Shown piece by piece: positions 32,037 to 40,679 of a stretch of DNA of 64,000 nucleotides (position 1 is its first letter; each line of letters opens with the position of its first letter). The DNA lies in the NCBI GenBank assembly GCA_040505895.1, contig JBEVXU010000020.1, forward strand, positions 62,001-126,000, read 5' to 3'. Source of the DNA: Vondammii sp040505895. GTDB lineage: Bacteria > Pseudomonadota > Gammaproteobacteria > Chromatiales > Chromatiaceae. Made by a program: the position numbers and the translations under genes. Below the pieces are notes generated by a model. It had not been told where the DNA came from. It ran no database searches and saw only the letters and a list, made by a program, of their open reading frames with translations.

Positions 32037-32160
32037 AAATAAACGCATATTAACGCAAATTGAAACGCCGGAAAGTGCAGGTAAGTAACTTCCCGAGGGG
32101 TGCAGTGACTTTTACAAGACTGTGGCCCAGAGCTGCATTCGCGTTAATTTGCGTGTATTT
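32037..32160. repeat. Inverted repeat between glnA and DUF4124 gene
   Basis: AAATAAACGCATATTAACGC (32037-32056) pairs with GCGTTAATTTGCGTGTATTT (32141-32160). Inside is TTCCCGAGGGGTGCAGTGAC, related to a block at 56954-56970. There is no gene in 31955-32230. Confidence 0.55.
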
Positions 32161-32177
32161 CCGGTAATAAATTCCTG

Positions 32178-32206
32178 CCAAAAAAAACGCCCCCTAAGGG
32201 GCGTTT
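32178..32206 (-). terminator. Rho-independent terminator of glnA
   Basis: On the minus strand, AACGCCCC TTA GGGGGCGTT is followed by a run of eight T. It lies 25 bases after the glnA stop. This is the clearest terminator in the window. Confidence 0.9.
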
Positions 32207-32230
32207 TCATGACTACTGCAGCGCTCAGAC

Positions 32231-33637
32231 TTAGAGGCTGAAGTACATATCGAACTCCACCGGATGGGTGGTCATACGCAGACGGGTTACCTCTTCCATT
32301 TTCAGTGCAATGAAGGCATCGATCAGATCGTCGGTGAAGACGCCACCAGCGGTGAGGAAGTCACGATCGGCATCCACGGCTTCCAGCGCCTGATCCAGGC
32401 TGTGGCAGACGGTAGGAATAGCCTGAGCTTCTTCGGCTGGCAGGTCGTAGAGATCCTTGTCCATTGCTTCACCCGGGTGGATCTTGTTCTGGATACCGTC
32501 CAGGCCCGCCATCAGCAGTGCTGAGAAGCAGAGGTAAGGATTGGCGGTAGGATCCGGGAAACGCACCTCGACACGACGGCCCTTGGGGTTGGATACGAAT
32601 GGGATACGGATAGAAGCAGAACGGTTACGGGCGGAGTAAGCCAGCATAACCGGTGCTTCGAAGCCAGGCACCAGACGCTTGTAGGAGTTGGTGGAGGAGT
32701 TGGTGAAGGCGTTCAGCGCACGTGCATGCTTGATGACACCGCCGATGTAGTAGAGGGCGGTCTCGGAGAGGCCGCCGTACTCGTTGCCGGCAAACAGGTT
32801 ATCGCCGTTCTTAGCAAGGGACATGTGTACGTGCATACCGGAACCGTTATCACCTACCAGCGGCTTGGGCATGAAGGTAGCGGTCTTGCCGTAGGCGTGG
32901 GCGACGTTCTGGATGACATACTTCATCACCTGGTTCTGGTCGGCACGTTTCACCAGCGTATCAAACTGGGTACCGATCTCACACTGGCCGGCGGTAGCCA
33001 CCTCGTGGTGATGCACCTCAACGGTAACGCCCATCTCTTCCATCGCCAGACACATGGCAGCACGGATATCGTTCAGTGAGTCAACCGGAGGAACGGGGAA
33101 GTAGCCGCCCTTCAGGCCAGGACGGTGACCGATGTTGCCATCCTGGTAGACACGCTCAGAGTTCCACTCGGCCTCTTCAGAGTCAACCTTGTAGAAAGCA
33201 CCGCTCATATCAGCGCCCCAACGAACGTCGTCAAGGATGAAGAACTCAGGCTCGGGACCGAAGAATGCGGTATCACCGATACCGGTGGACTGCAGGTAGG
33301 CCTCGGCACGCTTGGCAACGGAACGGGGATCACGCTCGTAACCTTCCATGGTGGAGGGCTCGAGGATGTCACAGGTGATGTTGATGGTGGTCTCATCGGT
33401 GAACGGATCGAGTACTGCAGTGGAGGCATCCGGCATCAGCACCATGTCGGATTCGTTGATTCCTTTCCAGCCGGCGATGGAGGAGCCGTCGAACATCTTG
33501 CCGTCGGTGAAGTCATCCTCGCTGATCATGGTGGAGGGCATGCTGACGTGCTGCTCTTTACCATGGGTATCGGTAAAGCGCAGATCGACAAACTTTACCT
33601 CTCTCTCTTTAATCATCTCAAGGACTTTTGAAGCCAT
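32231..33637 (-). CDS. glnA: Glutamine synthetase, type I
   Basis: 468 residues, normal length. It makes glutamine from glutamate, ammonia and ATP as a dodecamer in the cytoplasm. FDGSSIAGWKGINESDMVLMPD, GPEPEFFILDD, MHVHMSLAKNGDNLFAG and NSYKRLVPGFEAP are present. The adenylylation tyrosine lies in KDLYDLPAEEA (about Y397), so activity should be controlled by GlnE as in enteric bacteria. Transcription comes from a sigma54 promoter with two upstream NtrC sites and ends at a strong terminator. Confidence 0.98.
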   Translation of the reverse strand: MASKVLEMIKEREVKFVDLRFTDTHGKEQHVSMPSTMISEDDFTDGKMFDGSSIAGWKGINESDMVLMPDASTAVLDPFTDETTINITCDILEPSTMEGYERDPRSVAKRAEAYLQSTGIGDTAFFGPEPEFFILDDVRWGADMSGAFYKVDSEEAEWNSERVYQDGNIGHRPGLKGGYFPVPPVDSLNDIRAAMCLAMEEMGVTVEVHHHEVATAGQCEIGTQFDTLVKRADQNQVMKYVIQNVAHAYGKTATFMPKPLVGDNGSGMHVHMSLAKNGDNLFAGNEYGGLSETALYYIGGVIKHARALNAFTNSSTNSYKRLVPGFEAPVMLAYSARNRSASIRIPFVSNPKGRRVEVRFPDPTANPYLCFSALLMAGLDGIQNKIHPGEAMDKDLYDLPAEEAQAIPTVCHSLDQALEAVDADRDFLTAGGVFTDDLIDAFIALKMEEVTRLRMTTHPVEFDMYFSL

Positions 33638-33711
33638 GATGTTCTCCAGCTGTATTAGTTGAGCCGTCGGCCAGTGGCCTTTTGGCGTTAAAATTTCTGT
33701 CCATTACTTAT

Positions 33712-33727
33712 AGCACAATATGTGCCA
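33712..33727 (-). promoter_or_regulatory. sigma54 promoter of glnA
   Basis: On the minus strand TGGCAC, 5 bases, then GTGCT gives the -24/-12 pattern with GG and GC correctly spaced (as in glnAp2 of E. coli, TGGCAC-N5-TCGCT). Predicted transcription start is near 33700, about 65 bases before the start codon. Confidence 0.75.
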
Positions 33728-33897
33728 ACAGCAAGAAACCTTGAAAGCAATCGCACGATTTTAAACTGCAACAGGCTATTCTGCCTAATCTGTTTAATAA
33801 CGCTTTTTAAACAATGGTATAGCCTATCTCTAACGGTGCAGATGCAGAGCGTTGGAGTAGAGCGCTGTAACGGAGCTATCGGTCATCAAAAAACAGA

Positions 33898-33943
33898 TGC
33901 ACCAAGTTGGTGCTCAATATGGCTATATGCACCAAATTGGTGC
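33898..33943. promoter_or_regulatory. Tandem NtrC-binding sites (glnA enhancer)
   Basis: TGCACCAAGTTGGTGC (33898-33913) and TGCACCAAATTGGTGC (33928-33943) are perfect dyads matching the NtrC consensus, 30 bases apart centre to centre, so on the same face of the helix. They lie about 200-240 bases upstream of the sigma54 promoter and directly abut the stop codon of the neighbouring cation-efflux gene. The stretch 33730-33895 between them shows no gene. Confidence 0.88.
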
Positions 33944-35095
33944 TTAACCGTAGTAAACCTCCACCCGACCAAATTCAGGTAGGGCTTCAACCGCCTGGCG
34001 TAACGCCGAGTGAAATTGACCCAATTTCTCGCCCTCTGGAAGTACTTCCAGGGGAAAGTAGATATCCACATCAATTTTCCCGGCCAGATAGTGTAGCACC
34101 AGCCGCTCCCTTGCAGATGCCCCGGGGACCTCCCGCCACTGCCGCCCCAGCATCATTTCAGCTTCCGGCCGTAGTGGCAGACCTTGGCAGGGGATGGCAA
34201 TCTCATCATCCTCCGGGTCGATGTGAACAGTGACATCGGTGAGTTCTTCCACTTTCACCAGCAGCTGATCAGTGACAAGCTGGCTGATCATGTGCCCCTC
34301 GGAAACACTGATCCAGGGTGCTACCAGCACATGAACATCCGCTGATGCCTCTCCACCCATCTTGCGGGTACGCAGCATGTGGATGGAGTCGACACCGCCG
34401 ACCGAGAGAATGGTCTCACGAATATGCTCAAGCCGCGCTTCATCCAGCCCCTCATCCATCAGCTCCTGAAAGGCGGGCCAGCCAAGATCCCAGCCTATCT
34501 TGGCCACCATCAGACCCACAGCAACAGCAGCGATAGCATCAAGATAGGGAAGGCCCGCCATGGTACCGGCAACACCCACCAATACCACAATCGAAGAGAC
34601 CGCATCAGAGCGGTGGTGCCAGGCGTTGGCCTGCAGCATACTCGATTTGATCTTACGGGCGGCGTGAATGGTGTAGTGGTAGAGCGCTTCGTTAGCCACT
34701 ATTGAGAAGGCGGCGGCGTAAAGCGCCATGGGACCGGGGTGAAGCAGTTGATCGGGAGTAAAGAGCCGTTCAATTGCATCCCAGCTGACTCCTACTGCGA
34801 TCAGCACCAGTAAAATACCGAGACCAAGGGTTGCCGCCGTCTCGAAGCGGCCGTGACCGTAGGGATGGTCGAGGTCGGGGGCCTGGCCGGCATGGTGAGC
34901 GGCAACATAGACCAGCACATCCGACAGAAGATCAGAGACCGAGTGAATACCATCCGCCACCAGGGACTGCGACTGGGCGACCAGGCCCACCACTATCTTC
35001 ACCACCGCCAGCAGCGCATTGACCAGTGCGCCTACCAGAGTCACTTGCTGAGTGATACGCTTACGTCTCTCTCTCTCGTCACCTTTTTCGCTCAT
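33944..35095 (-). CDS. Cation diffusion facilitator (CDF) family transporter
   Basis: 383 residues. Six membrane segments lie in the first 215 residues, with metal-binding motifs HSVSD (about 51-55) and HHRSD (about 159-163), and a C-terminal cytoplasmic metal-sensing domain with an unusually long extension (about 100 residues beyond the usual end) carrying IDVDIYFPLEVLP. CDF proteins export zinc, iron or other divalent metals using protons. The metal is unknown. Its start is 2 bases after the tusA-like stop region, so it may be in the same transcript as the genes upstream. Confidence 0.92.
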   Translation of the reverse strand: MSEKGDERERRKRITQQVTLVGALVNALLAVVKIVVGLVAQSQSLVADGIHSVSDLLSDVLVYVAAHHAGQAPDLDHPYGHGRFETAATLGLGILLVLIAVGVSWDAIERLFTPDQLLHPGPMALYAAAFSIVANEALYHYTIHAARKIKSSMLQANAWHHRSDAVSSIVVLVGVAGTMAGLPYLDAIAAVAVGLMVAKIGWDLGWPAFQELMDEGLDEARLEHIRETILSVGGVDSIHMLRTRKMGGEASADVHVLVAPWISVSEGHMISQLVTDQLLVKVEELTDVTVHIDPEDDEIAIPCQGLPLRPEAEMMLGRQWREVPGASARERLVLHYLAGKIDVDIYFPLEVLPEGEKLGQFHSALRQAVEALPEFGRVEVYYG

Positions 35096-35097
35096 CT

Positions 35098-35340
35098 CTA
35101 CTCCTCAGCAACCACCTCGATAACGACAATATACTCCCCCTTCTCCTCCCGTGTCTCAATCAGCTTGTGCCCATTGATTCGGCTCCATGCGGGAATATCG
35201 TTGAGAACTCCCGGGTCGCTGCAGATCGCCTCCAGCCGGGTTCCCGGTGACAGCTCCTTGACCTTGTCCTGAACACGAATCACCGGCATCGGGCAGAGTA
35301 GCCTTCTGGCATCGAGGATCACCTTCTCTTGATCCGGCAT
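35098..35340 (-). CDS. TusA/SirA-family sulfurtransferase
   Basis: 80 residues from the ATG at 35340, which overlaps the previous gene's stop (TGATG) and has GGAGGGG 11 bases upstream. The hallmark CPMPV motif (cysteine 16, LLCPMPVIRVQDKV) is present, followed by AICSDPGVLNDIPAW. TusA-type carriers pass persulfide sulfur to tRNA thiolation, molybdenum cofactor or sulfur-oxidation enzymes. Coupling to the PP-loop gene suggests it donates sulfur to that enzyme. Confidence 0.88.
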   Translation of the reverse strand: MPDQEKVILDARRLLCPMPVIRVQDKVKELSPGTRLEAICSDPGVLNDIPAWSRINGHKLIETREEKGEYIVVIEVVAEE

Positions 35341-36383
35341 CAGATGTGCCACCCCTCCGGTATCTCATGGGACCCAAGCGGAGCCACTGTCAGCGGTCGG
35401 CTGTTACCTTCAAGGTCCGTCAGCTCCAACTCTACCTGGTCACAGTTTTTACCTTGGCTGTAACGGGCGACAATACGGGCGGCCAGTTCCAGGTCATCAT
35501 CACTCGCCTCTCCATCGATCAGCGCCAGGGGGCCGGCGTGACTGGTGGTCTTGAGACTGACGAACTGCTTGCGGTAACCCTGGAGGAAGTTGCCCTCACC
35601 CTCCTCGCGGGAGATGATAATCTTGAAGTTGGGACGAGGGCGCAGATGACGACCCACCTTCAGCAACATGATGTCATCCATCTCATACGCCTTGTGCCCC
35701 TGAGCCTGCCATAGATCGGCCAGCTTAACCGAGTACTGGGCATCAGTCAGGAAGCAGCAGCCACCGGCAGGCTGGGCATAATCCTCAAATTCAAACGCCT
35801 TCGCCAGCGCCATCTGTGGTTTGCGGCTGCGGCCATTGAAGCCATAGAGACCATCACGGTCCACCCACCCTTCACGTTCCGGTTTTGTTTCAGGAAGATT
35901 TTTCGCGCAGAGTGGGCGTAGCAGCAGATCGTTAGCCCCCGAGTCCCGAGCCACCACCGGCATGGTGTCCTTACGCTGGGACATAGGGCGCTGACCGACC
36001 ACCTCACCGGTAATAATAAAATCAAAGCCGTTCTCTTCAATCCACTGCTGAGCCTTCTTCACCATAAAGATCTTACAGTCGAGACAAGGGTTGAGGTTGG
36101 CGCCATAGCCATGCTTGGGATTAAAGACGACGTCCTTGTACTCTTCAACGATATCAACGATATGGAGCTTGATGCCCAATTGCTCGGCAACCCACAGAGC
36201 GTTATTACGCTTAGGTTTTGCCCGATCCTTCTTGCGGATCGCATGGGTATGCCCCTCCACACAGAAGCCGGTGAAGAAGTTGATGCCTTCCACATGAATA
36301 CCCTGCTCTTGCATCACCCGGGCCGCCAGCAGAGAGTCGAGGCCGCCGGAAATCAAGGCTACGGCCTTGCGCTGTTTGGTCAT
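35340..36383 (-). CDS. PP-loop tRNA thiolation-like protein with C-terminal NFACT-like domain
   Basis: About 347 residues from the ATG at 36383; an upstream in-frame start at 36485 would add 34 residues. The PP-loop ATP-binding motif ISGGLDS near the N-terminus, CLDCKIFM with paired cysteines (about 101-104) and GEVVGQRPMSQ resemble thiouridylase (MnmA/ThiI-type) enzymes. The C-terminal third (VGRHLRPRPNFKIIISREEGE) recalls the NFACT-type domain seen in such fusions. It likely adenylates an RNA or other acceptor for sulfur insertion using the coupled TusA. The true substrate is unknown. Confidence 0.78.
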   Translation of the reverse strand: MTKQRKAVALISGGLDSLLAARVMQEQGIHVEGINFFTGFCVEGHTHAIRKKDRAKPKRNNALWVAEQLGIKLHIVDIVEEYKDVVFNPKHGYGANLNPCLDCKIFMVKKAQQWIEENGFDFIITGEVVGQRPMSQRKDTMPVVARDSGANDLLLRPLCAKNLPETKPEREGWVDRDGLYGFNGRSRKPQMALAKAFEFEDYAQPAGGCCFLTDAQYSVKLADLWQAQGHKAYEMDDIMLLKVGRHLRPRPNFKIIISREEGEGNFLQGYRKQFVSLKTTSHAGPLALIDGEASDDDLELAARIVARYSQGKNCDQVELELTDLEGNSRPLTVAPLGSHEIPEGWHI

Positions 36384-36495
36384 TTCAGTACTTAAACCGT
36401 TGAAGGTTATCGGGTTGCGGATTATACGCCATTCGTTAGATCCCTGCCAAAAGGGTGCTGACTCAAACTGAGCCTGGTTCGCCAAAAACTTTTTG

Positions 36496-36569
36496 TTTCG
36501 CGCAAAGACGCTAAGGGGTATAGCGGATGTTTATTTTTTCTTTGCGCCTTTGCGCCTTTGCGCGAGAAA
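36496..36569. repeat. Inverted repeat TTTCGCGCAAAG / CTTTGCGCGAGAAA
   Basis: TTTCGCGCAAAGACG (36496-36510) is mirrored by CTTTGCGCGAGAAA (36556-36569), with a short tandem TTTGCGCC in between. Related words occur at 14087-14105. It is a simple dispersed repeat in the gap before glyQ. Confidence 0.5.
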
Positions 36570-36683
36570 TTTTCTTCACGAGGCTAAATGGCTCGTTGAC
36601 ATGAAGCTTCATTGAATAGGCAGGAAAAGATATAATCGGCCGATTAACTTCTCTATTGATGACTTAGTGTCTGGATATTGACC

Positions 36684-37616
36684 ATGACGACCAGCAACAG
36701 CAGCCCGGATGTTTCTACATTCCAGGGCCTGATCTTTGCCTTGGAACGCTACTGGGCGGAACAGGGGTGTGTGATTCTACAGCCGTACGATATGGAGATG
36801 GGTGCCGGTACTTTCCATACCGCCACTTTCCTCCGCTCCATCGGTCCTGAACCTTGGAATGCCGCCTACGTACAACCCTCACGCCGCCCCGCCGACGGAC
36901 GCTATGGCGAGAATCCTAACCGTCTCCAGCACTACTACCAGTTCCAGGTGGCAATGAAGCCGTCACCTCTCAATATTCAAGAGCTCTATCTCGGCTCTCT
37001 CGATATGATGGGCATAGACACCCTGATACATGATGTCCGCTTCGTCGAGGATAACTGGGAGTCACCCACCCTCGGTGCCTGGGGTCTCGGCTGGGAAGTT
37101 TGGCTTAACGGTATGGAGGTGACTCAGTTTACCTACTTCCAGCAGGTAGGCGGGCTCGACTGCCGCCCGGTCACCGGTGAAATCACCTATGGCATAGAGC
37201 GGTTGGCCATGTATATCCAGAACGTAGAGAGCGTCTTCGATCTGGTCTGGACCAACGGCCCACAAGGAGCCATCACCTACGGCGATGTCTTCCATCAAAA
37301 CGAGGTGGAGCAGTCGGCCTATAACTTTGAACACGCCGATGTCGATTTCATGTTCCAACTCTTCGACCAGTGCGAGAAGGAGAGCAGCCGCATGATTGAG
37401 CTGGGACTGCCTCTACCGGCCTACGAGCAGATGCTGAAAGCCTCCCATACCTTTAATATCCTCGATGCCCGCCACGCAATCTCTGTGACCGAGCGTCAAC
37501 GCTATATCCTGCGCATACGCACCCTCTCTCGTGCCATTGCCCAAGGCTACTATGATGCCCGTGAAAAGCTTGGCTTCCCCATGCTGAATGACCGCAAGGA
37601 GAAGGCCCATGACTGA
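36684..37616 (+). CDS. glyQ: Glycyl-tRNA synthetase alpha subunit
   Basis: About 310 residues. This is the class II catalytic subunit of the heterotetrameric enzyme that charges tRNA-Gly. FQGLIFALERYWAEQGCVILQPYDMEMGAGTFHTATFLR, RPADGRYGENPNRLQHYYQFQV and TYFQQVGGLDCRPVTGEITYGIERLAMY are the conserved core. ATG at 36684 was taken over a TTG two codons upstream. It overlaps glyS by 8 bases. Confidence 0.98.
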   Translation: MTTSNSSPDVSTFQGLIFALERYWAEQGCVILQPYDMEMGAGTFHTATFLRSIGPEPWNAAYVQPSRRPADGRYGENPNRLQHYYQFQVAMKPSPLNIQELYLGSLDMMGIDTLIHDVRFVEDNWESPTLGAWGLGWEVWLNGMEVTQFTYFQQVGGLDCRPVTGEITYGIERLAMYIQNVESVFDLVWTNGPQGAITYGDVFHQNEVEQSAYNFEHADVDFMFQLFDQCEKESSRMIELGLPLPAYEQMLKASHTFNILDARHAISVTERQRYILRIRTLSRAIAQGYYDAREKLGFPMLNDRKEKAHD

Positions 37617-39681
37617 GTCAGCTGATCTTTTGTTTGAACTCGGCACCGAAGAGTTGCCTCCGGTTGCACTGAAAAAGCTCTCCGATGCTCTTACCGCCTC
37701 CTTTGTAGCCGGCCTGGAAAAAGCTAATCTTGGCCACGGTGCGGTCAAGGCCTACGCCGCCCCCCGCCGTTTGGGGCTGCTTGTTGAGAACTGTAGCCTG
37801 GGCCAACCAGACCGTGATGTGGAACGGCGTGGCCCGGCAATACAGGCGGCTTTTGACAAAGAGGGTAACGCCACCAAGGCAGCCGAGGGCTTTGCCCGCT
37901 CCTGTGGTACTGAAGTTGCCAACCTCGATCGGCTTAAAACCGATAAGGGTGAGTGGCTTATGTACCAGATTAAGGAGGTGGGAAAACCAGCGGCTCAACT
38001 GCTTCCGGTAATCGCCGAAGAGGCGCTCAACAAACTGCCGATACCCAAACGTATGCGCTGGGGTGATCTGGAGACCCAGTTTGTGAGACCGGTACACTGG
38101 CTGCTGTTTCTCCACGGAGATCAGGTGGTGAAGTGCAATATACTCAATGCAGAGGCCGGTCGCTCCACCCGGGGCCACCGCTTCCATCACCCCGCAGCAA
38201 TCGAGATCAGCTCACCGCAAGAGTATGCTGAGCTGCTAGAGCACAAGGGTTATGTCATAGCCGACTTCAGTGCACGGCAGGCAAAGATAAAGAGTCAGGT
38301 TAGTCGCGTTGCTGAAAGCATTGGCGGCCAAGTCGATTTTGACCAGGAGCTACTCGACGAGGTAACCAGCCTGGTGGAGTGGCCGGCACCTATTGCCGCC
38401 GGCTTTGAAGAGAGTTTCCTCGAAGTGCCTCATGAGGCACTGATTCTAACCATGAAGAAGAATCAGAAATACTTCCATCTGCTCGATAAGCAGGGAAATT
38501 TGATGAATCACTTCATTACCCTCGCCAATATCGACAGCCCCAAGCCGGAGCTGATTAAAGAGGGTAATGAGCGGGTCATCAGGCCACGGCTCAGCGACGC
38601 CATGTTCTTCTGGCGCCAAGATGGAAAAAAACGCCTGGAAGACCATATCGAATCCCTTAAAAAGGTGGTCTTCCAACAGAAGCTCGGCTCTATGTATGAG
38701 AAGTCTCAGCGGGTTTCAAAACTTGCCGCCATTATTGCGGGCGAGACCGGGGGTGATGTTGGGCTTGCCAAAAGGGCGGGACAGCTCAGCCGTTGTGATC
38801 TGATGACCGAGATGGTCTTTGAGTTCGCTGATATGCAGGGCATCATGGGCAGCTATCAGGCCCGTCGTGATGGTGAATCTGATGAAGTTGCCGAAGCGAT
38901 GAACGAATTCTATATGCCTCGTTACTCCGGCGACCAGTTACCTCAGACCCCTACAGGCATCGCCATCTCGCTGGCAGAAAGAATCGACACACTGGTGGGT
39001 ATCTTTGGTATCGGTATGAAGCCGACGGGAGACAAAGACCCCTTCGCTCTGCGTCGTGCCGCTCTGGGCGCCCTACGCATCATGGGTGACCACGCCCTAC
39101 CCCTGAATCTACGCTCACTGCTGCAGGCCGCTGTAGAGGCACAGACAGTTCAAGAGCTACCGTCTGATCTGGTAGATCAGGTGTATGACTTCATGCTTGA
39201 GCGCCTCAAGGGAATCTACCTGGAGCATGGTATCAGTGTAGGATTCTACGATGCCGTTGCTGCTGTTAAGCCTGACTCGGTTGCAGACTTTGATCGCCGA
39301 ATTGAAGCGGTTGCTACGTTTGAGAAGCTCCCAGAGGCGGAAGCGCTGGCAGCGGCTAACAAACGTATCCGCAATATCTTGAGAAAATCAGAGGAGCAGA
39401 TACCAGATACTATTGAAGAGGGTCTCTTTGAGCAGGAGGAGGAGCAGCGTCTCTTTACCCAGATCAACACCCTGAGCGAACAAGTAAACCCTCTTCTCCA
39501 GCAGTACGATTACGAGGCGACACTTTTGGCACTGGCAGAACTGCGAGAGCCAGTTGATCACTTTTTCGATAAAGTGATGGTGATGGCGGACGATCAAGCG
39601 GTGCGTGCCAACCGCCTGGCGCTGCTCAACAGGCTGAGTGAACTCTTCCTCGGTGTCGCCGATATTTCACGGCTCCAGTAA
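37609..39681 (+). CDS. glyS: Glycyl-tRNA synthetase beta subunit
   Basis: 690 residues. It binds and positions tRNA-Gly and carries HD-like and anticodon-binding regions. The family N-terminus LLFELGTEELPPVALKKLSDAL supports the ATG at 37609, with AAGGAGAAGG just upstream and an 8-base overlap with glyQ. DKDPFALRRAALGALRIM and the C-terminal FDKVMVMADDQAVRANRLALL are conserved. Confidence 0.97.
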   Translation: MTESADLLFELGTEELPPVALKKLSDALTASFVAGLEKANLGHGAVKAYAAPRRLGLLVENCSLGQPDRDVERRGPAIQAAFDKEGNATKAAEGFARSCGTEVANLDRLKTDKGEWLMYQIKEVGKPAAQLLPVIAEEALNKLPIPKRMRWGDLETQFVRPVHWLLFLHGDQVVKCNILNAEAGRSTRGHRFHHPAAIEISSPQEYAELLEHKGYVIADFSARQAKIKSQVSRVAESIGGQVDFDQELLDEVTSLVEWPAPIAAGFEESFLEVPHEALILTMKKNQKYFHLLDKQGNLMNHFITLANIDSPKPELIKEGNERVIRPRLSDAMFFWRQDGKKRLEDHIESLKKVVFQQKLGSMYEKSQRVSKLAAIIAGETGGDVGLAKRAGQLSRCDLMTEMVFEFADMQGIMGSYQARRDGESDEVAEAMNEFYMPRYSGDQLPQTPTGIAISLAERIDTLVGIFGIGMKPTGDKDPFALRRAALGALRIMGDHALPLNLRSLLQAAVEAQTVQELPSDLVDQVYDFMLERLKGIYLEHGISVGFYDAVAAVKPDSVADFDRRIEAVATFEKLPEAEALAAANKRIRNILRKSEEQIPDTIEEGLFEQEEEQRLFTQINTLSEQVNPLLQQYDYEATLLALAELREPVDHFFDKVMVMADDQAVRANRLALLNRLSELFLGVADISRLQ

Positions 39682-39706
39682 GCCACCTGTCAGGACCAAT
39701 ACTACG

Positions 39707-40057
39707 ATGAATAGCAGTGATAGAGATGACTCCTGGCAGGTGATGATGGAGAGCGTACAGGCTTTTCACGACAAACACCGCTTCAGGGAGACTGGTGGCG
39801 AGGAGATGACCTACCGCATCTCCCTGATGGCGGAAGAGCTAGGTGAGATCTCCTCCTGCATCACCAAAGGCAAGGATAAGGATGAGTTGTCGGAAGAGGT
39901 AGCCGATCTGCTCATCCTGGTGCTCGGCACCGCCATTGCCGGTGACTTTGATCTCAACCAGGCCTTCTGGAAGAAGATGGAGAAACTGATGCAGCGGGAA
40001 TCCAGGATGGTGAATGGTCGTATCCGGGTTTCGGAGTTCCGCGGCGTCGATAAGTAA
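39707..40057 (+). CDS. MazG-like nucleotide pyrophosphohydrolase
   Basis: 116 residues. All-alpha MazG-type domain: EELGEISSCITKGKDKDELSEEVADLLILVL shows the EExxE and ExxD metal-binding pattern. Such enzymes hydrolyse nucleoside triphosphates to monophosphates and pyrophosphate. ATG at 39707 was chosen over an upstream in-frame start inside glyS (39638). The stop codon lies within a palindromic element at 40054-40069. Confidence 0.82.
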   Translation: MNSSDRDDSWQVMMESVQAFHDKHRFRETGGEEMTYRISLMAEELGEISSCITKGKDKDELSEEVADLLILVLGTAIAGDFDLNQAFWKKMEKLMQRESRMVNGRIRVSEFRGVDK

Positions 40058-40069
40058 GCGTTCACTTAC
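40054..40069. repeat. Palindromic element A (GTAAGCGTTCACTTAC)
   Basis: It is a near-palindrome containing the stop codon of the MazG-like gene. The same 16 bases occur at 41521-41536, with variants at 41395 and 51323. Confidence 0.7.
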
Positions 40070-40109
40070 ATTTTAACCCCTGTAATTAAAGATCTTTCAT
40101 ACCGAAATA

Positions 40110-40679
40110 ATGAAACTCATAATTCTTGATAGAGATGGAGTGATCAATGTTGATTCGGATGAGTACATCAAACATCCGGATGAGTGGCAACCAATAGCAG
40201 GGAGCCTGGAAGCAATCGCTGCACTCAACCACGCCGGCTACCATATCGTAGTTGCCAGCAACCAGTCTGGTATCGCCAGGGGGCTGTTTGATATCGATAC
40301 CCTTAATGCCATTCATCAGAAAATGTACCGGGAATTGGAACGGGTCGGTGGTCATATCGATGCCGTTTTCTTCTGCCCTCATGGTCCATCCGATGGATGT
40401 GATTGCCGAAAACCAAAGCCGGGCATGTTGCTGGAGATTGGTGAGCGGCTGCGCTGTGATCTCAGAGAAGTTTATGTCATAGGTGACAGTCTCCGTGACC
40501 TGGAGCCTGCCGAAGCGGTAGGTGCCAAACCCATCCTTCTACGCACAGGTAAAGGTGCCGCCACAGAACTACATCCCGGTTTTAACCCTGACTGGCCGGT
40601 GTTTGATAACCTGGAAGCAGCGGTGTCATCACTACTGCGTTTACCCAATGAGTTAGATACAACTGATGATCCTGCTTAG
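40110..40679 (+). CDS. gmhB: D-glycero-beta-D-manno-heptose-1,7-bisphosphate 7-phosphatase
   Basis: 189 residues. This HAD-superfamily phosphatase acts in ADP-heptose synthesis for the lipopolysaccharide core. Catalytic aspartates D7 and D9 lie in ILDRDGVIN, with VASNQSGIARG, the zinc loop CPHGPSDGCDCRKPKPGM (three or four cysteines plus histidine) and VIGDSLRDLEPA. It sits between glyS and plsC, a frequent order in gammaproteobacteria, and overlaps plsC by 14 bases. Confidence 0.95.
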   Translation: MKLIILDRDGVINVDSDEYIKHPDEWQPIAGSLEAIAALNHAGYHIVVASNQSGIARGLFDIDTLNAIHQKMYRELERVGGHIDAVFFCPHGPSDGCDCRKPKPGMLLEIGERLRCDLREVYVIGDSLRDLEPAEAVGAKPILLRTGKGAATELHPGFNPDWPVFDNLEAAVSSLLRLPNELDTTDDPA

